64,000 nt of DNA from Pseudomonas mandelii (GTDB lineage: Bacteria; Pseudomonadota; Gammaproteobacteria; Pseudomonadales; Pseudomonadaceae): positions 571,067 through 635,066 of the forward strand of contig NZ_RCZA01000002.1 of the NCBI RefSeq assembly GCF_006438925.1, written 5' to 3'. Numbering within the stretch: position 1 is the first letter of the stretch; each line of letters begins with the position of its first letter. Below the pieces are notes generated by a model that ran no database searches, was not told the origin of the DNA, and saw only the letters and a program-made list of their open reading frames with translations. This document shows positions 1-6,030 of the stretch, in pieces. The position numbers were made by a program, and so were the translations under genes.

Positions 1-849
1 ACACCGCAGGAACTGACCGATTTTGGTGGCGAGATTGTCTGGTCGGCGAAGTACAACGCCTACGGCAAGGTCACTCGACGTGCATTCGGAGGAGGAGAGC
101 AGCTCGAGCAACCGTTACGGTTTCAGGGGCAGTACTTCGACGCTGAGAGTGGTCTGCATTACAACCGGCATCGGTACTATGATCCGGAGGTGGGTCGGTA
201 CCTGACGCCGGATCCGATCAAGTTGGCGGGCGGGCTGAACCAGTACCAGTACACGCCGAATCCGACGGGGTGGGTTGATCCGTTGGGGTTGAGCGGGAGT
301 TGCCCACCGCCGAATAAGCCTGGGTGTGGCGCGCCGGATGATACTACTGGCGCTAGGGTTGATGAAGGTGAGCCGGCGCTGCCGAAGCTGACGGGTGATC
401 AGCGTAGGGCGCGGATTGATGAATTGGCGGAGGCGGTTGTTCATAGGCGATTGAAAGAAATGGAAGATTCAATTGATGAGGCCCACTTTCTACAGAAACA
501 TGGGACTCAAACCACTCTGCAGTCCCAGCTTCAGCGAGTGCAAGAAGGCAGGAACCCTGGGACCGGCGAAATAGATAGGTACGAGAGAGGAAGGCGAAGG
601 GGCGAGCCCGTAATACCCTCTGCGGCGACACACTTTCTCAGCCATCGCGCTCAGATGAATGCGATACAGCGCGCACAGTTGATTTTTAAACAGAGTGGTT
701 TGAATGCTTCCAAGCGTCCAATTGAAATGGGTAAAAAAGTAGGCGAGGGATTTAAGAGAGACGGCTTGCAGTACGGTGAACAAACAAGAGCAATAGTTTA
801 CTTGAATTCAGCGGGTCAGCCTATAACAGCTTTTACGGATTTTGACTAA
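1..849 (+). CDS. Rhs-family polymorphic toxin, C-terminal part (5' end outside window)
   Basis: The frame is open from the first base, so the start lies upstream of the window. The first ~95 residues are the end of an Rhs core: YD-repeat text (RFQGQYFDAESGLHYNRHRY), then YDPEVGRYLTPDP and the hallmark DPLGL boundary at about 277-291, where Rhs shells are cleaved. The ~180 residues after it are the variable toxin tip. I do not recognise its family. It is polar and charged, with a conserved-looking HFLSHRAQMNAIQRA segment and a compact end (ITAFTDFD) that recalls small RNase-type tips; that is inference only. Base composition becomes more AT-rich inside the tip, as is usual for exchanged tips. 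The stop overlaps the next ATG by one base, which fits a toxin-immunity pair. Rhs proteins are typically delivered by type VI secretion. Confidence 0.85.
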   Translation, partial: TPQELTDFGGEIVWSAKYNAYGKVTRRAFGGGEQLEQPLRFQGQYFDAESGLHYNRHRYYDPEVGRYLTPDPIKLAGGLNQYQYTPNPTGWVDPLGLSGSCPPPNKPGCGAPDDTTGARVDEGEPALPKLTGDQRRARIDELAEAVVHRRLKEMEDSIDEAHFLQKHGTQTTLQSQLQRVQEGRNPGTGEIDRYERGRRRGEPVIPSAATHFLSHRAQMNAIQRAQLIFKQSGLNASKRPIEMGKKVGEGFKRDGLQYGEQTRAIVYLNSAGQPITAFTDFD

Positions 850-1205
850 TGAAAAATTCTTACGATATTTGGGATATACGTAGTTTGCTTTTCGTTTTTG
901 ATATAGAAAATACACGTGACTTGAAAAGGGAAGAAATAATAGTTTCGAAGGACGTGAATGATGAGCAAGAGCTCACTGAACTATTTGATGTTTTGATGCG
1001 TCCGGAGTTTTTTATCTATAGTCAAAAAGAGAGGAAACTACTTATTGATACTTTGGAGTATTTTTTAGATTGTGGTGACAATTTTGATGGGGTTTTTTCT
1101 AAAATTGACACTTATTTTGATGAAGATGTTAAGGACCAGAGAAAATTTATGACGGTTCTTCTTGGCTGTTTGCAGCGTTATCAGTCTGAGGAAGATGTTA
1201 AATAG
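849..1205 (+). CDS. Probable immunity protein of the Rhs toxin
   Basis: This 118-residue acidic protein has no signal peptide or membrane segment, so it should act in the cytoplasm. Its ATG overlaps the toxin stop (TAATG). Position directly behind an Rhs tip, small size and strongly AT-rich codon use (ttt, ata, gat rich) are the usual signs of a cognate immunity gene. No domain is recognised from sequence. The predicted role is binding and neutralising the tip encoded just upstream; this is inference from context. The gene may be cotranscribed with the Rhs gene, ending at the hairpin near 1657-1709. Confidence 0.7.
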   Translation: MKNSYDIWDIRSLLFVFDIENTRDLKREEIIVSKDVNDEQELTELFDVLMRPEFFIYSQKERKLLIDTLEYFLDCGDNFDGVFSKIDTYFDEDVKDQRKFMTVLLGCLQRYQSEEDVK

Positions 1206-1264
1206 GGGGGGTAAATAAAATCTGTCCCGCTTTTGCAATGAGTGACATTTAACGGGCTGCTACT

Positions 1265-1564
1265 TTGAAGATAGTGAAATCTACTCGCTTTGATGATGTC
1301 GACCACGATTTTGGATATAAGTACCGTGGTTATAACTACGACATACAGAACGAAGAGGATGTGTTTCTGATCAGAATTTACGATGACGAACCCGGACAGG
1401 CAACGGTAGTACGTCCGACTGCAATGTCTAAAAACGGTAGCCTTAGAAAGCTTGTTGAGTTCTTACAATCCGAGCTAGGAGTGTCCAAGATCTATCTCTA
1501 CAAAGGCGATTTGGGGAGCTACGCCGAGATCGATCTTGATAGCTTGGCATTCTGCTCCGTCTGA
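1265..1564 (+). CDS. Small hypothetical protein, orphan in Rhs tail region
   Basis: This is a 99-residue open frame starting with TTG 59 bases after the immunity gene. No clear Shine-Dalgarno sequence precedes the TTG, so the start is uncertain. The protein is soluble, with alternating charged and aromatic stretches (DHDFGYKYRGYNYDI) and no recognised domain. Downstream of Rhs genes such frames are often orphan immunity genes or remnants of displaced tips; that is the most likely reading but is not shown here. Confidence 0.45.
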   Translation: MKIVKSTRFDDVDHDFGYKYRGYNYDIQNEEDVFLIRIYDDEPGQATVVRPTAMSKNGSLRKLVEFLQSELGVSKIYLYKGDLGSYAEIDLDSLAFCSV

Positions 1565-1656
1565 AGTCGGCGGCAAGGGAGTGGCAGGCATTTTTACACA
1601 CTCTGGGCCGAGTTCTGTCTTTGCTGAGTGGCAGCTATAGGATGTGGATTCAACAG

Positions 1657-1709
1657 GTGGCGAAATCAAGCCAAGCTTCAGTGAAGCCTTTCGCCACGTT
1701 TGCTTTTTT
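1657..1709 (+). terminator. Likely intrinsic terminator closing the Rhs/immunity segment
   Basis: A 9-bp stem (GTGGCGAAA at 1657-1665 with TTTCGCCAC at 1689-1697) encloses a second 5-bp hairpin (GCTTC/GAAGC, 1675-1687). It is followed by GTTTGCTTTTTT. The position, ~90 bases after the last small gene, fits a terminator. Confidence 0.6.
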
Positions 1710-1916
1710 GAGCGAAATTTCTGGGCAATGTTGTCGGAAGTTTCCTTCAAGTCGTAGCGGTTTCCATGAACTGGTATGAAATGAGCTCCATCGATAGTCT
1801 TTGGCGGTCACTGAAATTCCAGTGGCAGGGTGTAGGAACCCTTCGAAACCGTTAGAGCTACATTGGCGTCGATGCTTGGTTTGCGGCCGTTAACGTGCGT
1901 CCGTAAGATCAGTTGC

Positions 1917-2053
1917 GGCGGCTATGCGCGGGCACGCTTCGGCGTGGTCGAGTTTTGCTCTAAGGGTCTCGATATTCCTACCCCGTGCATAGCTGCCACC
2001 CTAGCCTGTAGGAAGGCCTAAGGCAGCTCCATTTCTTCCTTGGAGCAATTCAA
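1917..2053 (+). promoter_or_regulatory. Structured 5' leader: three-way junction plus SD-sequestering hairpin (candidate RNA switch)
   Basis: Seen directly: positions 1917-1932 pair with 1982-1997 over 16 bp (two G-U). Inside, CACGC-TTCG-GCGTG (1933-1946) is a hairpin with a UUCG tetraloop, and TCGAG (1948-1952) pairs with CTCGA (1968-1972). Downstream, GCTCCA (2026-2031) pairs with TGGAGC (2041-2046). The latter contains the GGAG Shine-Dalgarno sequence 8 bases before the ATG at 2054. AGCTGCC (1991-1997), the 3' side of the big stem, is also perfectly complementary to GGCAGCT (2022-2028), which overlaps the anti-SD strand, so the two folds exclude each other. This is the layout of a translational switch. 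The ligand or trigger is unknown and no known riboswitch class is recognised. The 1710-1916 stretch before it shows no gene. Confidence 0.6.
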
Positions 2054-2371
2054 ATGAAAACATTTACACCCGATCCACCCTACGAAAAACCAATCCCCCA
2101 CCCCAAAAACCGCTTCATGGCGCTCACCAGCAATTGCGACGACATGCCAACCCTGTTCGTCGACACCCAAGCGCCGCTGGATGTTTTGTATGACGCTGCC
2201 AACTACCGAATTCGCGCCGTCACCCAAGTGATGGAGAACCTGTCCATGCGCGGTTCGATCGAGTGTCAGTCCTTCATTCTTAGTGATTTTGCTTTGCTCT
2301 GTGCCATTCCGTTGCGGGATGGGTGTGATGTGCTGGATGTTCTTGGGCGGCGATTGCGGGCTCGGCCGTAG
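2054..2371 (+). CDS. Small Pseudomonas-type protein (resembles the DUF6124/DUF3077 group)
   Basis: This is a 105-residue soluble protein starting at ATG 2054, 8 bases after GGAG. The N-terminus is proline-rich (TPDPPYEKPIPHP), followed by LFVDTQAPLDVLYDAANY and a C-terminal helical part. From memory this matches a family of short proteins found in many copies in fluorescens-group genomes (DUF6124, formerly DUF3077), whose function is unknown. The family assignment is by pattern recall, not by search. Its translation is probably controlled by the structured leader just upstream. It is followed by a strong terminator and converges with the Tai4 gene. Confidence 0.65.
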   Translation: MKTFTPDPPYEKPIPHPKNRFMALTSNCDDMPTLFVDTQAPLDVLYDAANYRIRAVTQVMENLSMRGSIECQSFILSDFALLCAIPLRDGCDVLDVLGRRLRARP

Positions 2372-2387
2372 CATCGGCATAAAGAGT

Positions 2388-2427
2388 GATCCTTCCTGTT
2401 TGGTTGTAGGAAGGATCGTTCTTTTTT
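2388..2427 (+). terminator. Intrinsic terminator between convergent genes
   Basis: GATCCTTCCT (2388-2397) pairs perfectly with AGGAAGGATC (2408-2417) around a 10-base loop and is followed by GTTCTTTTTT. It ends the small gene at 2054; the convergent Tai4 gene stops at 2439. Confidence 0.85.
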
Positions 2428-2438
2428 ATTTTGCGGAT

Positions 2439-2855
2439 CTACTTTGGCAGGTATTGATCCTGAGATTTAATGAATGCGTCGAATTCCTTGGAGTTGTAAA
2501 CCTCCAAGCAACCATAAAAGACCATTTTTTTATCAGAATGCTTGCTGACGGATGAAGTCTTTGTATAGGCATTGCTCATGTATTTCTCGGTTTCTGCGTA
2601 TGGGTCGTGTGTGACTTCGAGAGTGTCCTCGTTTTGAATGATGAGATGCTGACCTTTGCCCATCGACGAGTAGGCACCAATTGCAAGACCTATATCAGAC
2701 TTTACTTCTGATTCGCCCTTGAATTGGCTGGAAATACAGTTGGCTAGCCCATAATCTTTAAGCATTTCTCGAGCCTTATCGATATCGATTTCGGCAGATA
2801 TGGCTCGCCCAGAAATAAGTAGCAGGGCCAGAAAAATTAACCGCGAGCGTGTCAT
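2439..2855 (-). CDS. tai4: T6SS amidase immunity protein, Tai4 family
   Basis: 138 residues if translation begins at the ATG at 2855, which overlaps the Tae4 stop as ATGA and has GGGAG upstream; a TTG at 2870 is the alternative. The N-terminus MTRSRLIFLALLLISGRAISA is a Sec signal peptide, so the protein works in the periplasm. The mature part is mostly helical, with a pair of cysteines (NCIS and YGCLEVYNSKEFDAF) in the arrangement typical of Tai4. In the family it binds the Tae4 amidase and protects the producing cell and its kin. Family assignment is from pattern and context (directly after tae4). Confidence 0.8.
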   Translation of the reverse strand: MTRSRLIFLALLLISGRAISAEIDIDKAREMLKDYGLANCISSQFKGESEVKSDIGLAIGAYSSMGKGQHLIIQNEDTLEVTHDPYAETEKYMSNAYTKTSSVSKHSDKKMVFYGCLEVYNSKEFDAFIKSQDQYLPK

Positions 2856-3424
2856 CCCTTCAACTCCCAAAAGTTTATTTTTTCAAGTTTTACCCGTGGA
2901 TTGTCATAGGTATGGCTGTCTTGTCTGTGGTAGTCACTGTCGTCACCGGTTACGCTCCCGTTCCAAAGGGTTGCGTGACCTGAGGCGTCGCTCCATCCGG
3001 TGATCTCCATAACAATGACGCCATTTTTGCCATTGATGAAGTCTGACTTATTTTGCGTCAGCGTATGATCAGGCTCGCCCCAGTTGTGTTTAAGGAAGGC
3101 AAGAAAATCCACTACCTTCATGATATAGGGAAGCTGATCCGCTCCACTTAGCCGGTAAATGGGTTGGTTTTGTATGATTGTGCCTTTGGGGATTTTATAC
3201 CCACCGTAATTGAATGCTCTGCTTATTCTCAAAGCGCAGGCATTCGCATAGGCATCAGGCTTTTCCGCTCTTGCCGCTTCGACCCCGCCTCCGACAAGTC
3301 CATATACTTCAATTGAACCTTTATGGCCGACTTCTGCATAGGCGTTCCATAAGGTGCTAAAGCGAGGCCTTTTAACTGAGATGCTGGAGGATACACCGCC
3401 GGAATTGATGACAACTTGAGCCAT
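2852..3424 (-). CDS. tae4: T6SS peptidoglycan amidase effector, Tae4 family
   Basis: 190 residues, no signal peptide, as expected for an effector delivered by type VI secretion into the periplasm of a rival. Tae4 enzymes cut the D-Glu to meso-DAP bond of peptide stems with an NlpC/P60-like Cys-His-Asp triad. Here the likely residues are Cys63 in NACALRISRAFNYGG, His150 in GWSDASGHATLWNG and an Asp at about 161. Their spacing is close to that of characterised Tae4 proteins. The ATG at 3424 overlaps the PAAR gene stop (TAATG), and the stop overlaps the Tai4 start. The three genes therefore form one translationally coupled effector cassette. Confidence 0.88.
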   Translation of the reverse strand: MAQVVINSGGVSSSISVKRPRFSTLWNAYAEVGHKGSIEVYGLVGGGVEAARAEKPDAYANACALRISRAFNYGGYKIPKGTIIQNQPIYRLSGADQLPYIMKVVDFLAFLKHNWGEPDHTLTQNKSDFINGKNGVIVMEITGWSDASGHATLWNGSVTGDDSDYHRQDSHTYDNPRVKLEKINFWELKG

Positions 3425-4008
3425 TATGCTTCCCCTTCCATGTCAATGATTTCGCTTCCAAATGCGTTTGAAATGATGGCTACACCTTTGCCCCCTACAA
3501 TCCCGGTCAACGCTTTTTCGGTGGGGCCGCTAATGTTGACCGTAACCGTCTCGCCAGGCAAATAACCCGAGGTTTTCACATGAATATTCAAGTCGGTGTA
3601 AAACCGGGAAACTGACTCAACAGGCACCTGCGCATCGCCATAAGATAAGGAAATGCTGGTGATGGTCTTCGGACGATTGAGCAGGGCGGTAATGCCTGAA
3701 AAATCTGCGTTGTTGTGTTCGGCTCCGCCATATACAGATGACTGAGCGAACATCACGGTGTTGGATTGTGGAGGGCATCCACAGGCGACGTAATCACCTT
3801 CCAGGGCAACTAATCCGGCAGGTAGCGTAATGGTTCGGGGACCGACCGCGACGATGGGGCCTTGTCCTTTGCTGCAGGCAGGACAACTTGCGATATGACC
3901 GATGGATGATGTGCTCACCGCGCAATCGATGTTGATACCGACATTTCCCTCCAGTACGGAACCGCCAGTCGATGTGGGCGCGCCGATACCAATCATTTTC
4001 CTTCCCAT
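3424..4008 (-). CDS. PAAR-domain T6SS spike protein with C-terminal extension
   Basis: 194 residues from the ATG at 4008, chosen because GGAGA lies five bases upstream; an in-frame ATG at 4020 is possible. The first ~110 residues are a PAAR-like domain (MIGIGAPTSTGGSVLEG, ACPACSKGQGPI, ALEGDYVACGCP), with Cys/His residues that would hold a metal at the tip of the VgrG spike. A C-terminal ~80-residue part looks like a beta-sandwich adaptor (YTDLNIHVKTSGYLPGETVTVNISG). Known role: it sharpens the spike and carries cargo. Context suggests it carries or recruits the Tae4 encoded immediately downstream. No VgrG or other T6SS structural gene lies in the window. Confidence 0.82.
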   Translation of the reverse strand: MGRKMIGIGAPTSTGGSVLEGNVGINIDCAVSTSSIGHIASCPACSKGQGPIVAVGPRTITLPAGLVALEGDYVACGCPPQSNTVMFAQSSVYGGAEHNNADFSGITALLNRPKTITSISLSYGDAQVPVESVSRFYTDLNIHVKTSGYLPGETVTVNISGPTEKALTGIVGGKGVAIISNAFGSEIIDMEGEA

Positions 4009-4115
4009 GTAAATCTCCATTTTACGGGCGTCAGGTCGGCTCGATCTTCGCACTCATGTGTACGCGCCACGATGGCTCGTCTTTGGCAATATGTGACGTG
4101 ATGTTGCTACCGCGA

Positions 4116-4165
4116 GAGCAAGATCAAAAGATCGCTGCCTTCGGCAACTCCTACACGGACGGTAG
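4116..4165 (+). repeat. Degenerate REP half-element
   Basis: AAGATCAAAAGATCGCTGCCTTCGGCAACTCCTAC-like text at about 4121-4156 matches the type A REP arm seen elsewhere in the window with several substitutions and no intact second arm. It lies in the 250-base gap between the PAAR gene and rlmJ, which otherwise shows nothing. Confidence 0.6.
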
Positions 4166-4259
4166 GATTGCGATTGCAGCGCAGAATGTCCGCTCGGCTG
4201 CGAGGCCCTGACGTTCGCCGCCGTACAAGGTAAACTTCCCGCCCTTCGCAGGAGCAGCC

Positions 4260-5096
4260 ATGAATTATCGTCACGCCTTCCATGCCGGCAATCACGCCGA
4301 TGTGTTCAAACACCTGACTTTGACCCGCATCATCGCTTTGATGTCGCGCAAGGAGCAGCCGTTTGCCTATCTCGACACTCACGCCGGCATTGGTCTGTAT
4401 GACCTGCAGGGTGATCAGGCGAGCCGTACCGGTGAGTACCTGGAAGGTATTGCGCGTTTGTGGGATCAGCCGGATCTGCCGACGTTGACCGCTGATTACA
4501 TGAAGGTGCTGCACGACATGAACCCGGATGGCCAGTTGCGCTATTACCCGGGGTCGCCGGAGTTGGCGCGGCGGCTGACGCGGCCGCAGGATCGGGTGAT
4601 GCTCAACGAGAAGCACCCCGAGGACGGCTTGCTGCTGAAGGACAATATGGCCGGCGACCGTCGGGTGAAGGTGCATCTGGGTGAAGGCTGGCATGTGCCG
4701 CGTGCGATGTTGCCGGTGCAGGAGAAGCGGGCGGTGATGTTGATTGATCCGCCGTTCGAGCAGCTGGATGAGATGCAGCGCTGCGCGGCGTCGCTGAAAG
4801 AGGCGATTGGCCGGATGCGGCAGACCGTGGCGGCGATCTGGTACCCGGTGAAGGACCAGCGCATGTTGCGCCGTTTTTATCAGGACCTGGCGGGAACGGG
4901 CGCGCCGAAGTTGTTGCGGGTCGAGTTGCTGGTGCATCCGCTGGATACGCCGAACAGCCTGAATGGTTCGGGGCTGGCGATTGCGAATCCGCCGTGGGGG
5001 CTGGAAGAGGAATTGCGTGAGTTGCTGCCGTGGTTGTCCAAGAAACTGGGGCAGACTCAGGGTGGGTGGCAGATGGATTGGTTGATCGCTGAATAA
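4260..5096 (+). CDS. rlmJ: 23S rRNA (adenine-2030 N6)-methyltransferase RlmJ
   Basis: 278 residues, the usual family length. The N-terminal MNYRHAFHAGNHADVFKHL is the signature of RlmJ. YLDTHAGIGLYDL supplies the S-adenosylmethionine pocket and IDPPFEQ is the catalytic DPPY-type motif. The enzyme methylates A2030 of 23S rRNA in the cytoplasm. AGGAG lies just before the ATG. It is a single gene converging with msrA, with a REP doublet between them. It marks the edge between the accessory patch and conserved core genome. Confidence 0.95.
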   Translation: MNYRHAFHAGNHADVFKHLTLTRIIALMSRKEQPFAYLDTHAGIGLYDLQGDQASRTGEYLEGIARLWDQPDLPTLTADYMKVLHDMNPDGQLRYYPGSPELARRLTRPQDRVMLNEKHPEDGLLLKDNMAGDRRVKVHLGEGWHVPRAMLPVQEKRAVMLIDPPFEQLDEMQRCAASLKEAIGRMRQTVAAIWYPVKDQRMLRRFYQDLAGTGAPKLLRVELLVHPLDTPNSLNGSGLAIANPPWGLEEELRELLPWLSKKLGQTQGGWQMDWLIAE

Positions 5097-5111
5097 GGTA
5101 AATCAACGGCA

Positions 5112-5196
5112 AGATCAAAAGATCGCAGCCTTCGGCAGCTCCTACAGGGTGAATGCAAAACCGTGTAGGAGCTGCCGAAGGCTGCGATCTTTTGCT
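5112..5196. repeat. REP doublet (REPIN), type A
   Basis: Inverted arms AAAAGATCGCAGCCTTCGGC... (about 5116-5146) and its reverse complement (about 5164-5194) are separated by ~17 bases. It lies between the convergent rlmJ and msrA stops and could act as a bidirectional transcript end. Confidence 0.9.
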
Positions 5197-5204
5197 TTAA
5201 GCGG

Positions 5205-5852
5205 TTAGATCGGGCAAGTCACGCCCGTACCGCCAATCCCGCAATACCCTTCAGGGTTTTTCGCCAGGTACTGCTGGTGATAGGCCTCGGCGAAGTAGAC
5301 CGTCGGCGCTTCGTCGATTTCAGTGGTGATGGTGCCTTTGCCAGCCTTGGTCAACTCGGCCTGGAACACTTGCTCGCTGTGCTTGGCGGCTGCCAATTGA
5401 GTCGGGTTGGTGGCGTAGATCACCGAGCGGTATTGGGTGCCGATGTCGTTGCCCTGGCGCATGCCCTGAGTCGGGTTGTGCAGTTCCCAGAACATCTTCA
5501 GCAGTTCTTCGTAGCTGACTTTCGCCGGCTCGTAGACCACCAGCACCACTTCGCTGTGGCCGGTCAGGCCCGAGCAGACTTCTTCATACGTCGGGTTCGG
5601 CGTAAAGCCGCCGGCGTAACCTACCACCGTACTGACCACGCCTTCGCGCTGCCAGAACTTGCGCTCTGCGCCCCAGAAGCAGCCGAGGCCGAAGATTGCG
5701 AAATCCACGTCCATCGCGAACGGGCCCAGCAGTGGGGCGTCGTGGACGAAGTGTTTTTCCGGCATGGTCATTGGGGTTTCACGGCCAGGCAGAGCTTGTT
5801 CTTTTGTAGGGAGCACGTTTTTGTTCACCAGAATTTCCGAGCGCAAGACCAT
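5205..5852 (-). CDS. msrA: Peptide methionine sulfoxide reductase MsrA
   Basis: 215 residues. The motif [13 protein letters not shown] carries the catalytic cysteine, and [18 protein letters not shown] and [11 protein letters not shown] are family signatures. The C-terminal [11 protein letters not shown] supplies the recycling cysteines. It reduces the S-form of methionine sulfoxide in oxidised proteins using thioredoxin. The ATG at 5852 has AGAGGA seven bases upstream. The ~45-residue N-terminal extension before the core ([19 protein letters not shown]) is typical of the Pseudomonas enzyme. It is a single gene; upstream lies a type B REP doublet. Confidence 0.96.
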   Translation of the reverse strand: MVLRSEILVNKNVLPTKEQALPGRETPMTMPEKHFVHDAPLLGPFAMDVDFAIFGLGCFWGAERKFWQREGVVSTVVGYAGGFTPNPTYEEVCSGLTGHSEVVLVVYEPAKVSYEELLKMFWELHNPTQGMRQGNDIGTQYRSVIYATNPTQLAAAKHSEQVFQAELTKAGKGTITTEIDEAPTVYFAEAYHQQYLAKNPEGYCGIGGTGVTCPI

Positions 5853-5912
5853 GATCAGTCCTCTCAGTCAGGTTTGAATGTAGAAAGTCAGACCGCCAGT
5901 TTGCCCAATTAT

Positions 5913-6007
5913 CCCTGTGGGAGCGAGCCTGCTCGCGAAGCGGCGTGACAGTCGACATCATTGTTGCCTGACACACCGATTTCGCGAGCAGGCTCGTTCC
6001 CACAGGG
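5913..6007. repeat. REP doublet, type B
   Basis: CCCTGTGGGAGCGAGCCTGC... (5913-5939) is inverted at 5981-6007 with one mismatch (GGCTCGTTCCC). It sits between the msrA start and the dipA stop. Confidence 0.9.
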
Positions 6008-6030
6008 TTTTGTGCAATGACTGAAGAACG

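Noticed and set aside
1205..1245. AAATAAAATCTGTCCCG-like text, possibly an insertion sequence end
   Set aside because: Only one short stretch, no matching inverted end or transposase remnant found nearby.
1565..1916. Possible pseudogene between the orphan gene and the structured leader
   Set aside because: Frames are short and broken and show no recognisable domain; only a terminator could be supported.
2018..2380. Minus-strand frame opposite the small protein gene
   Set aside because: Shares every base with a gene that has a good start, SD and terminator; no separate evidence.
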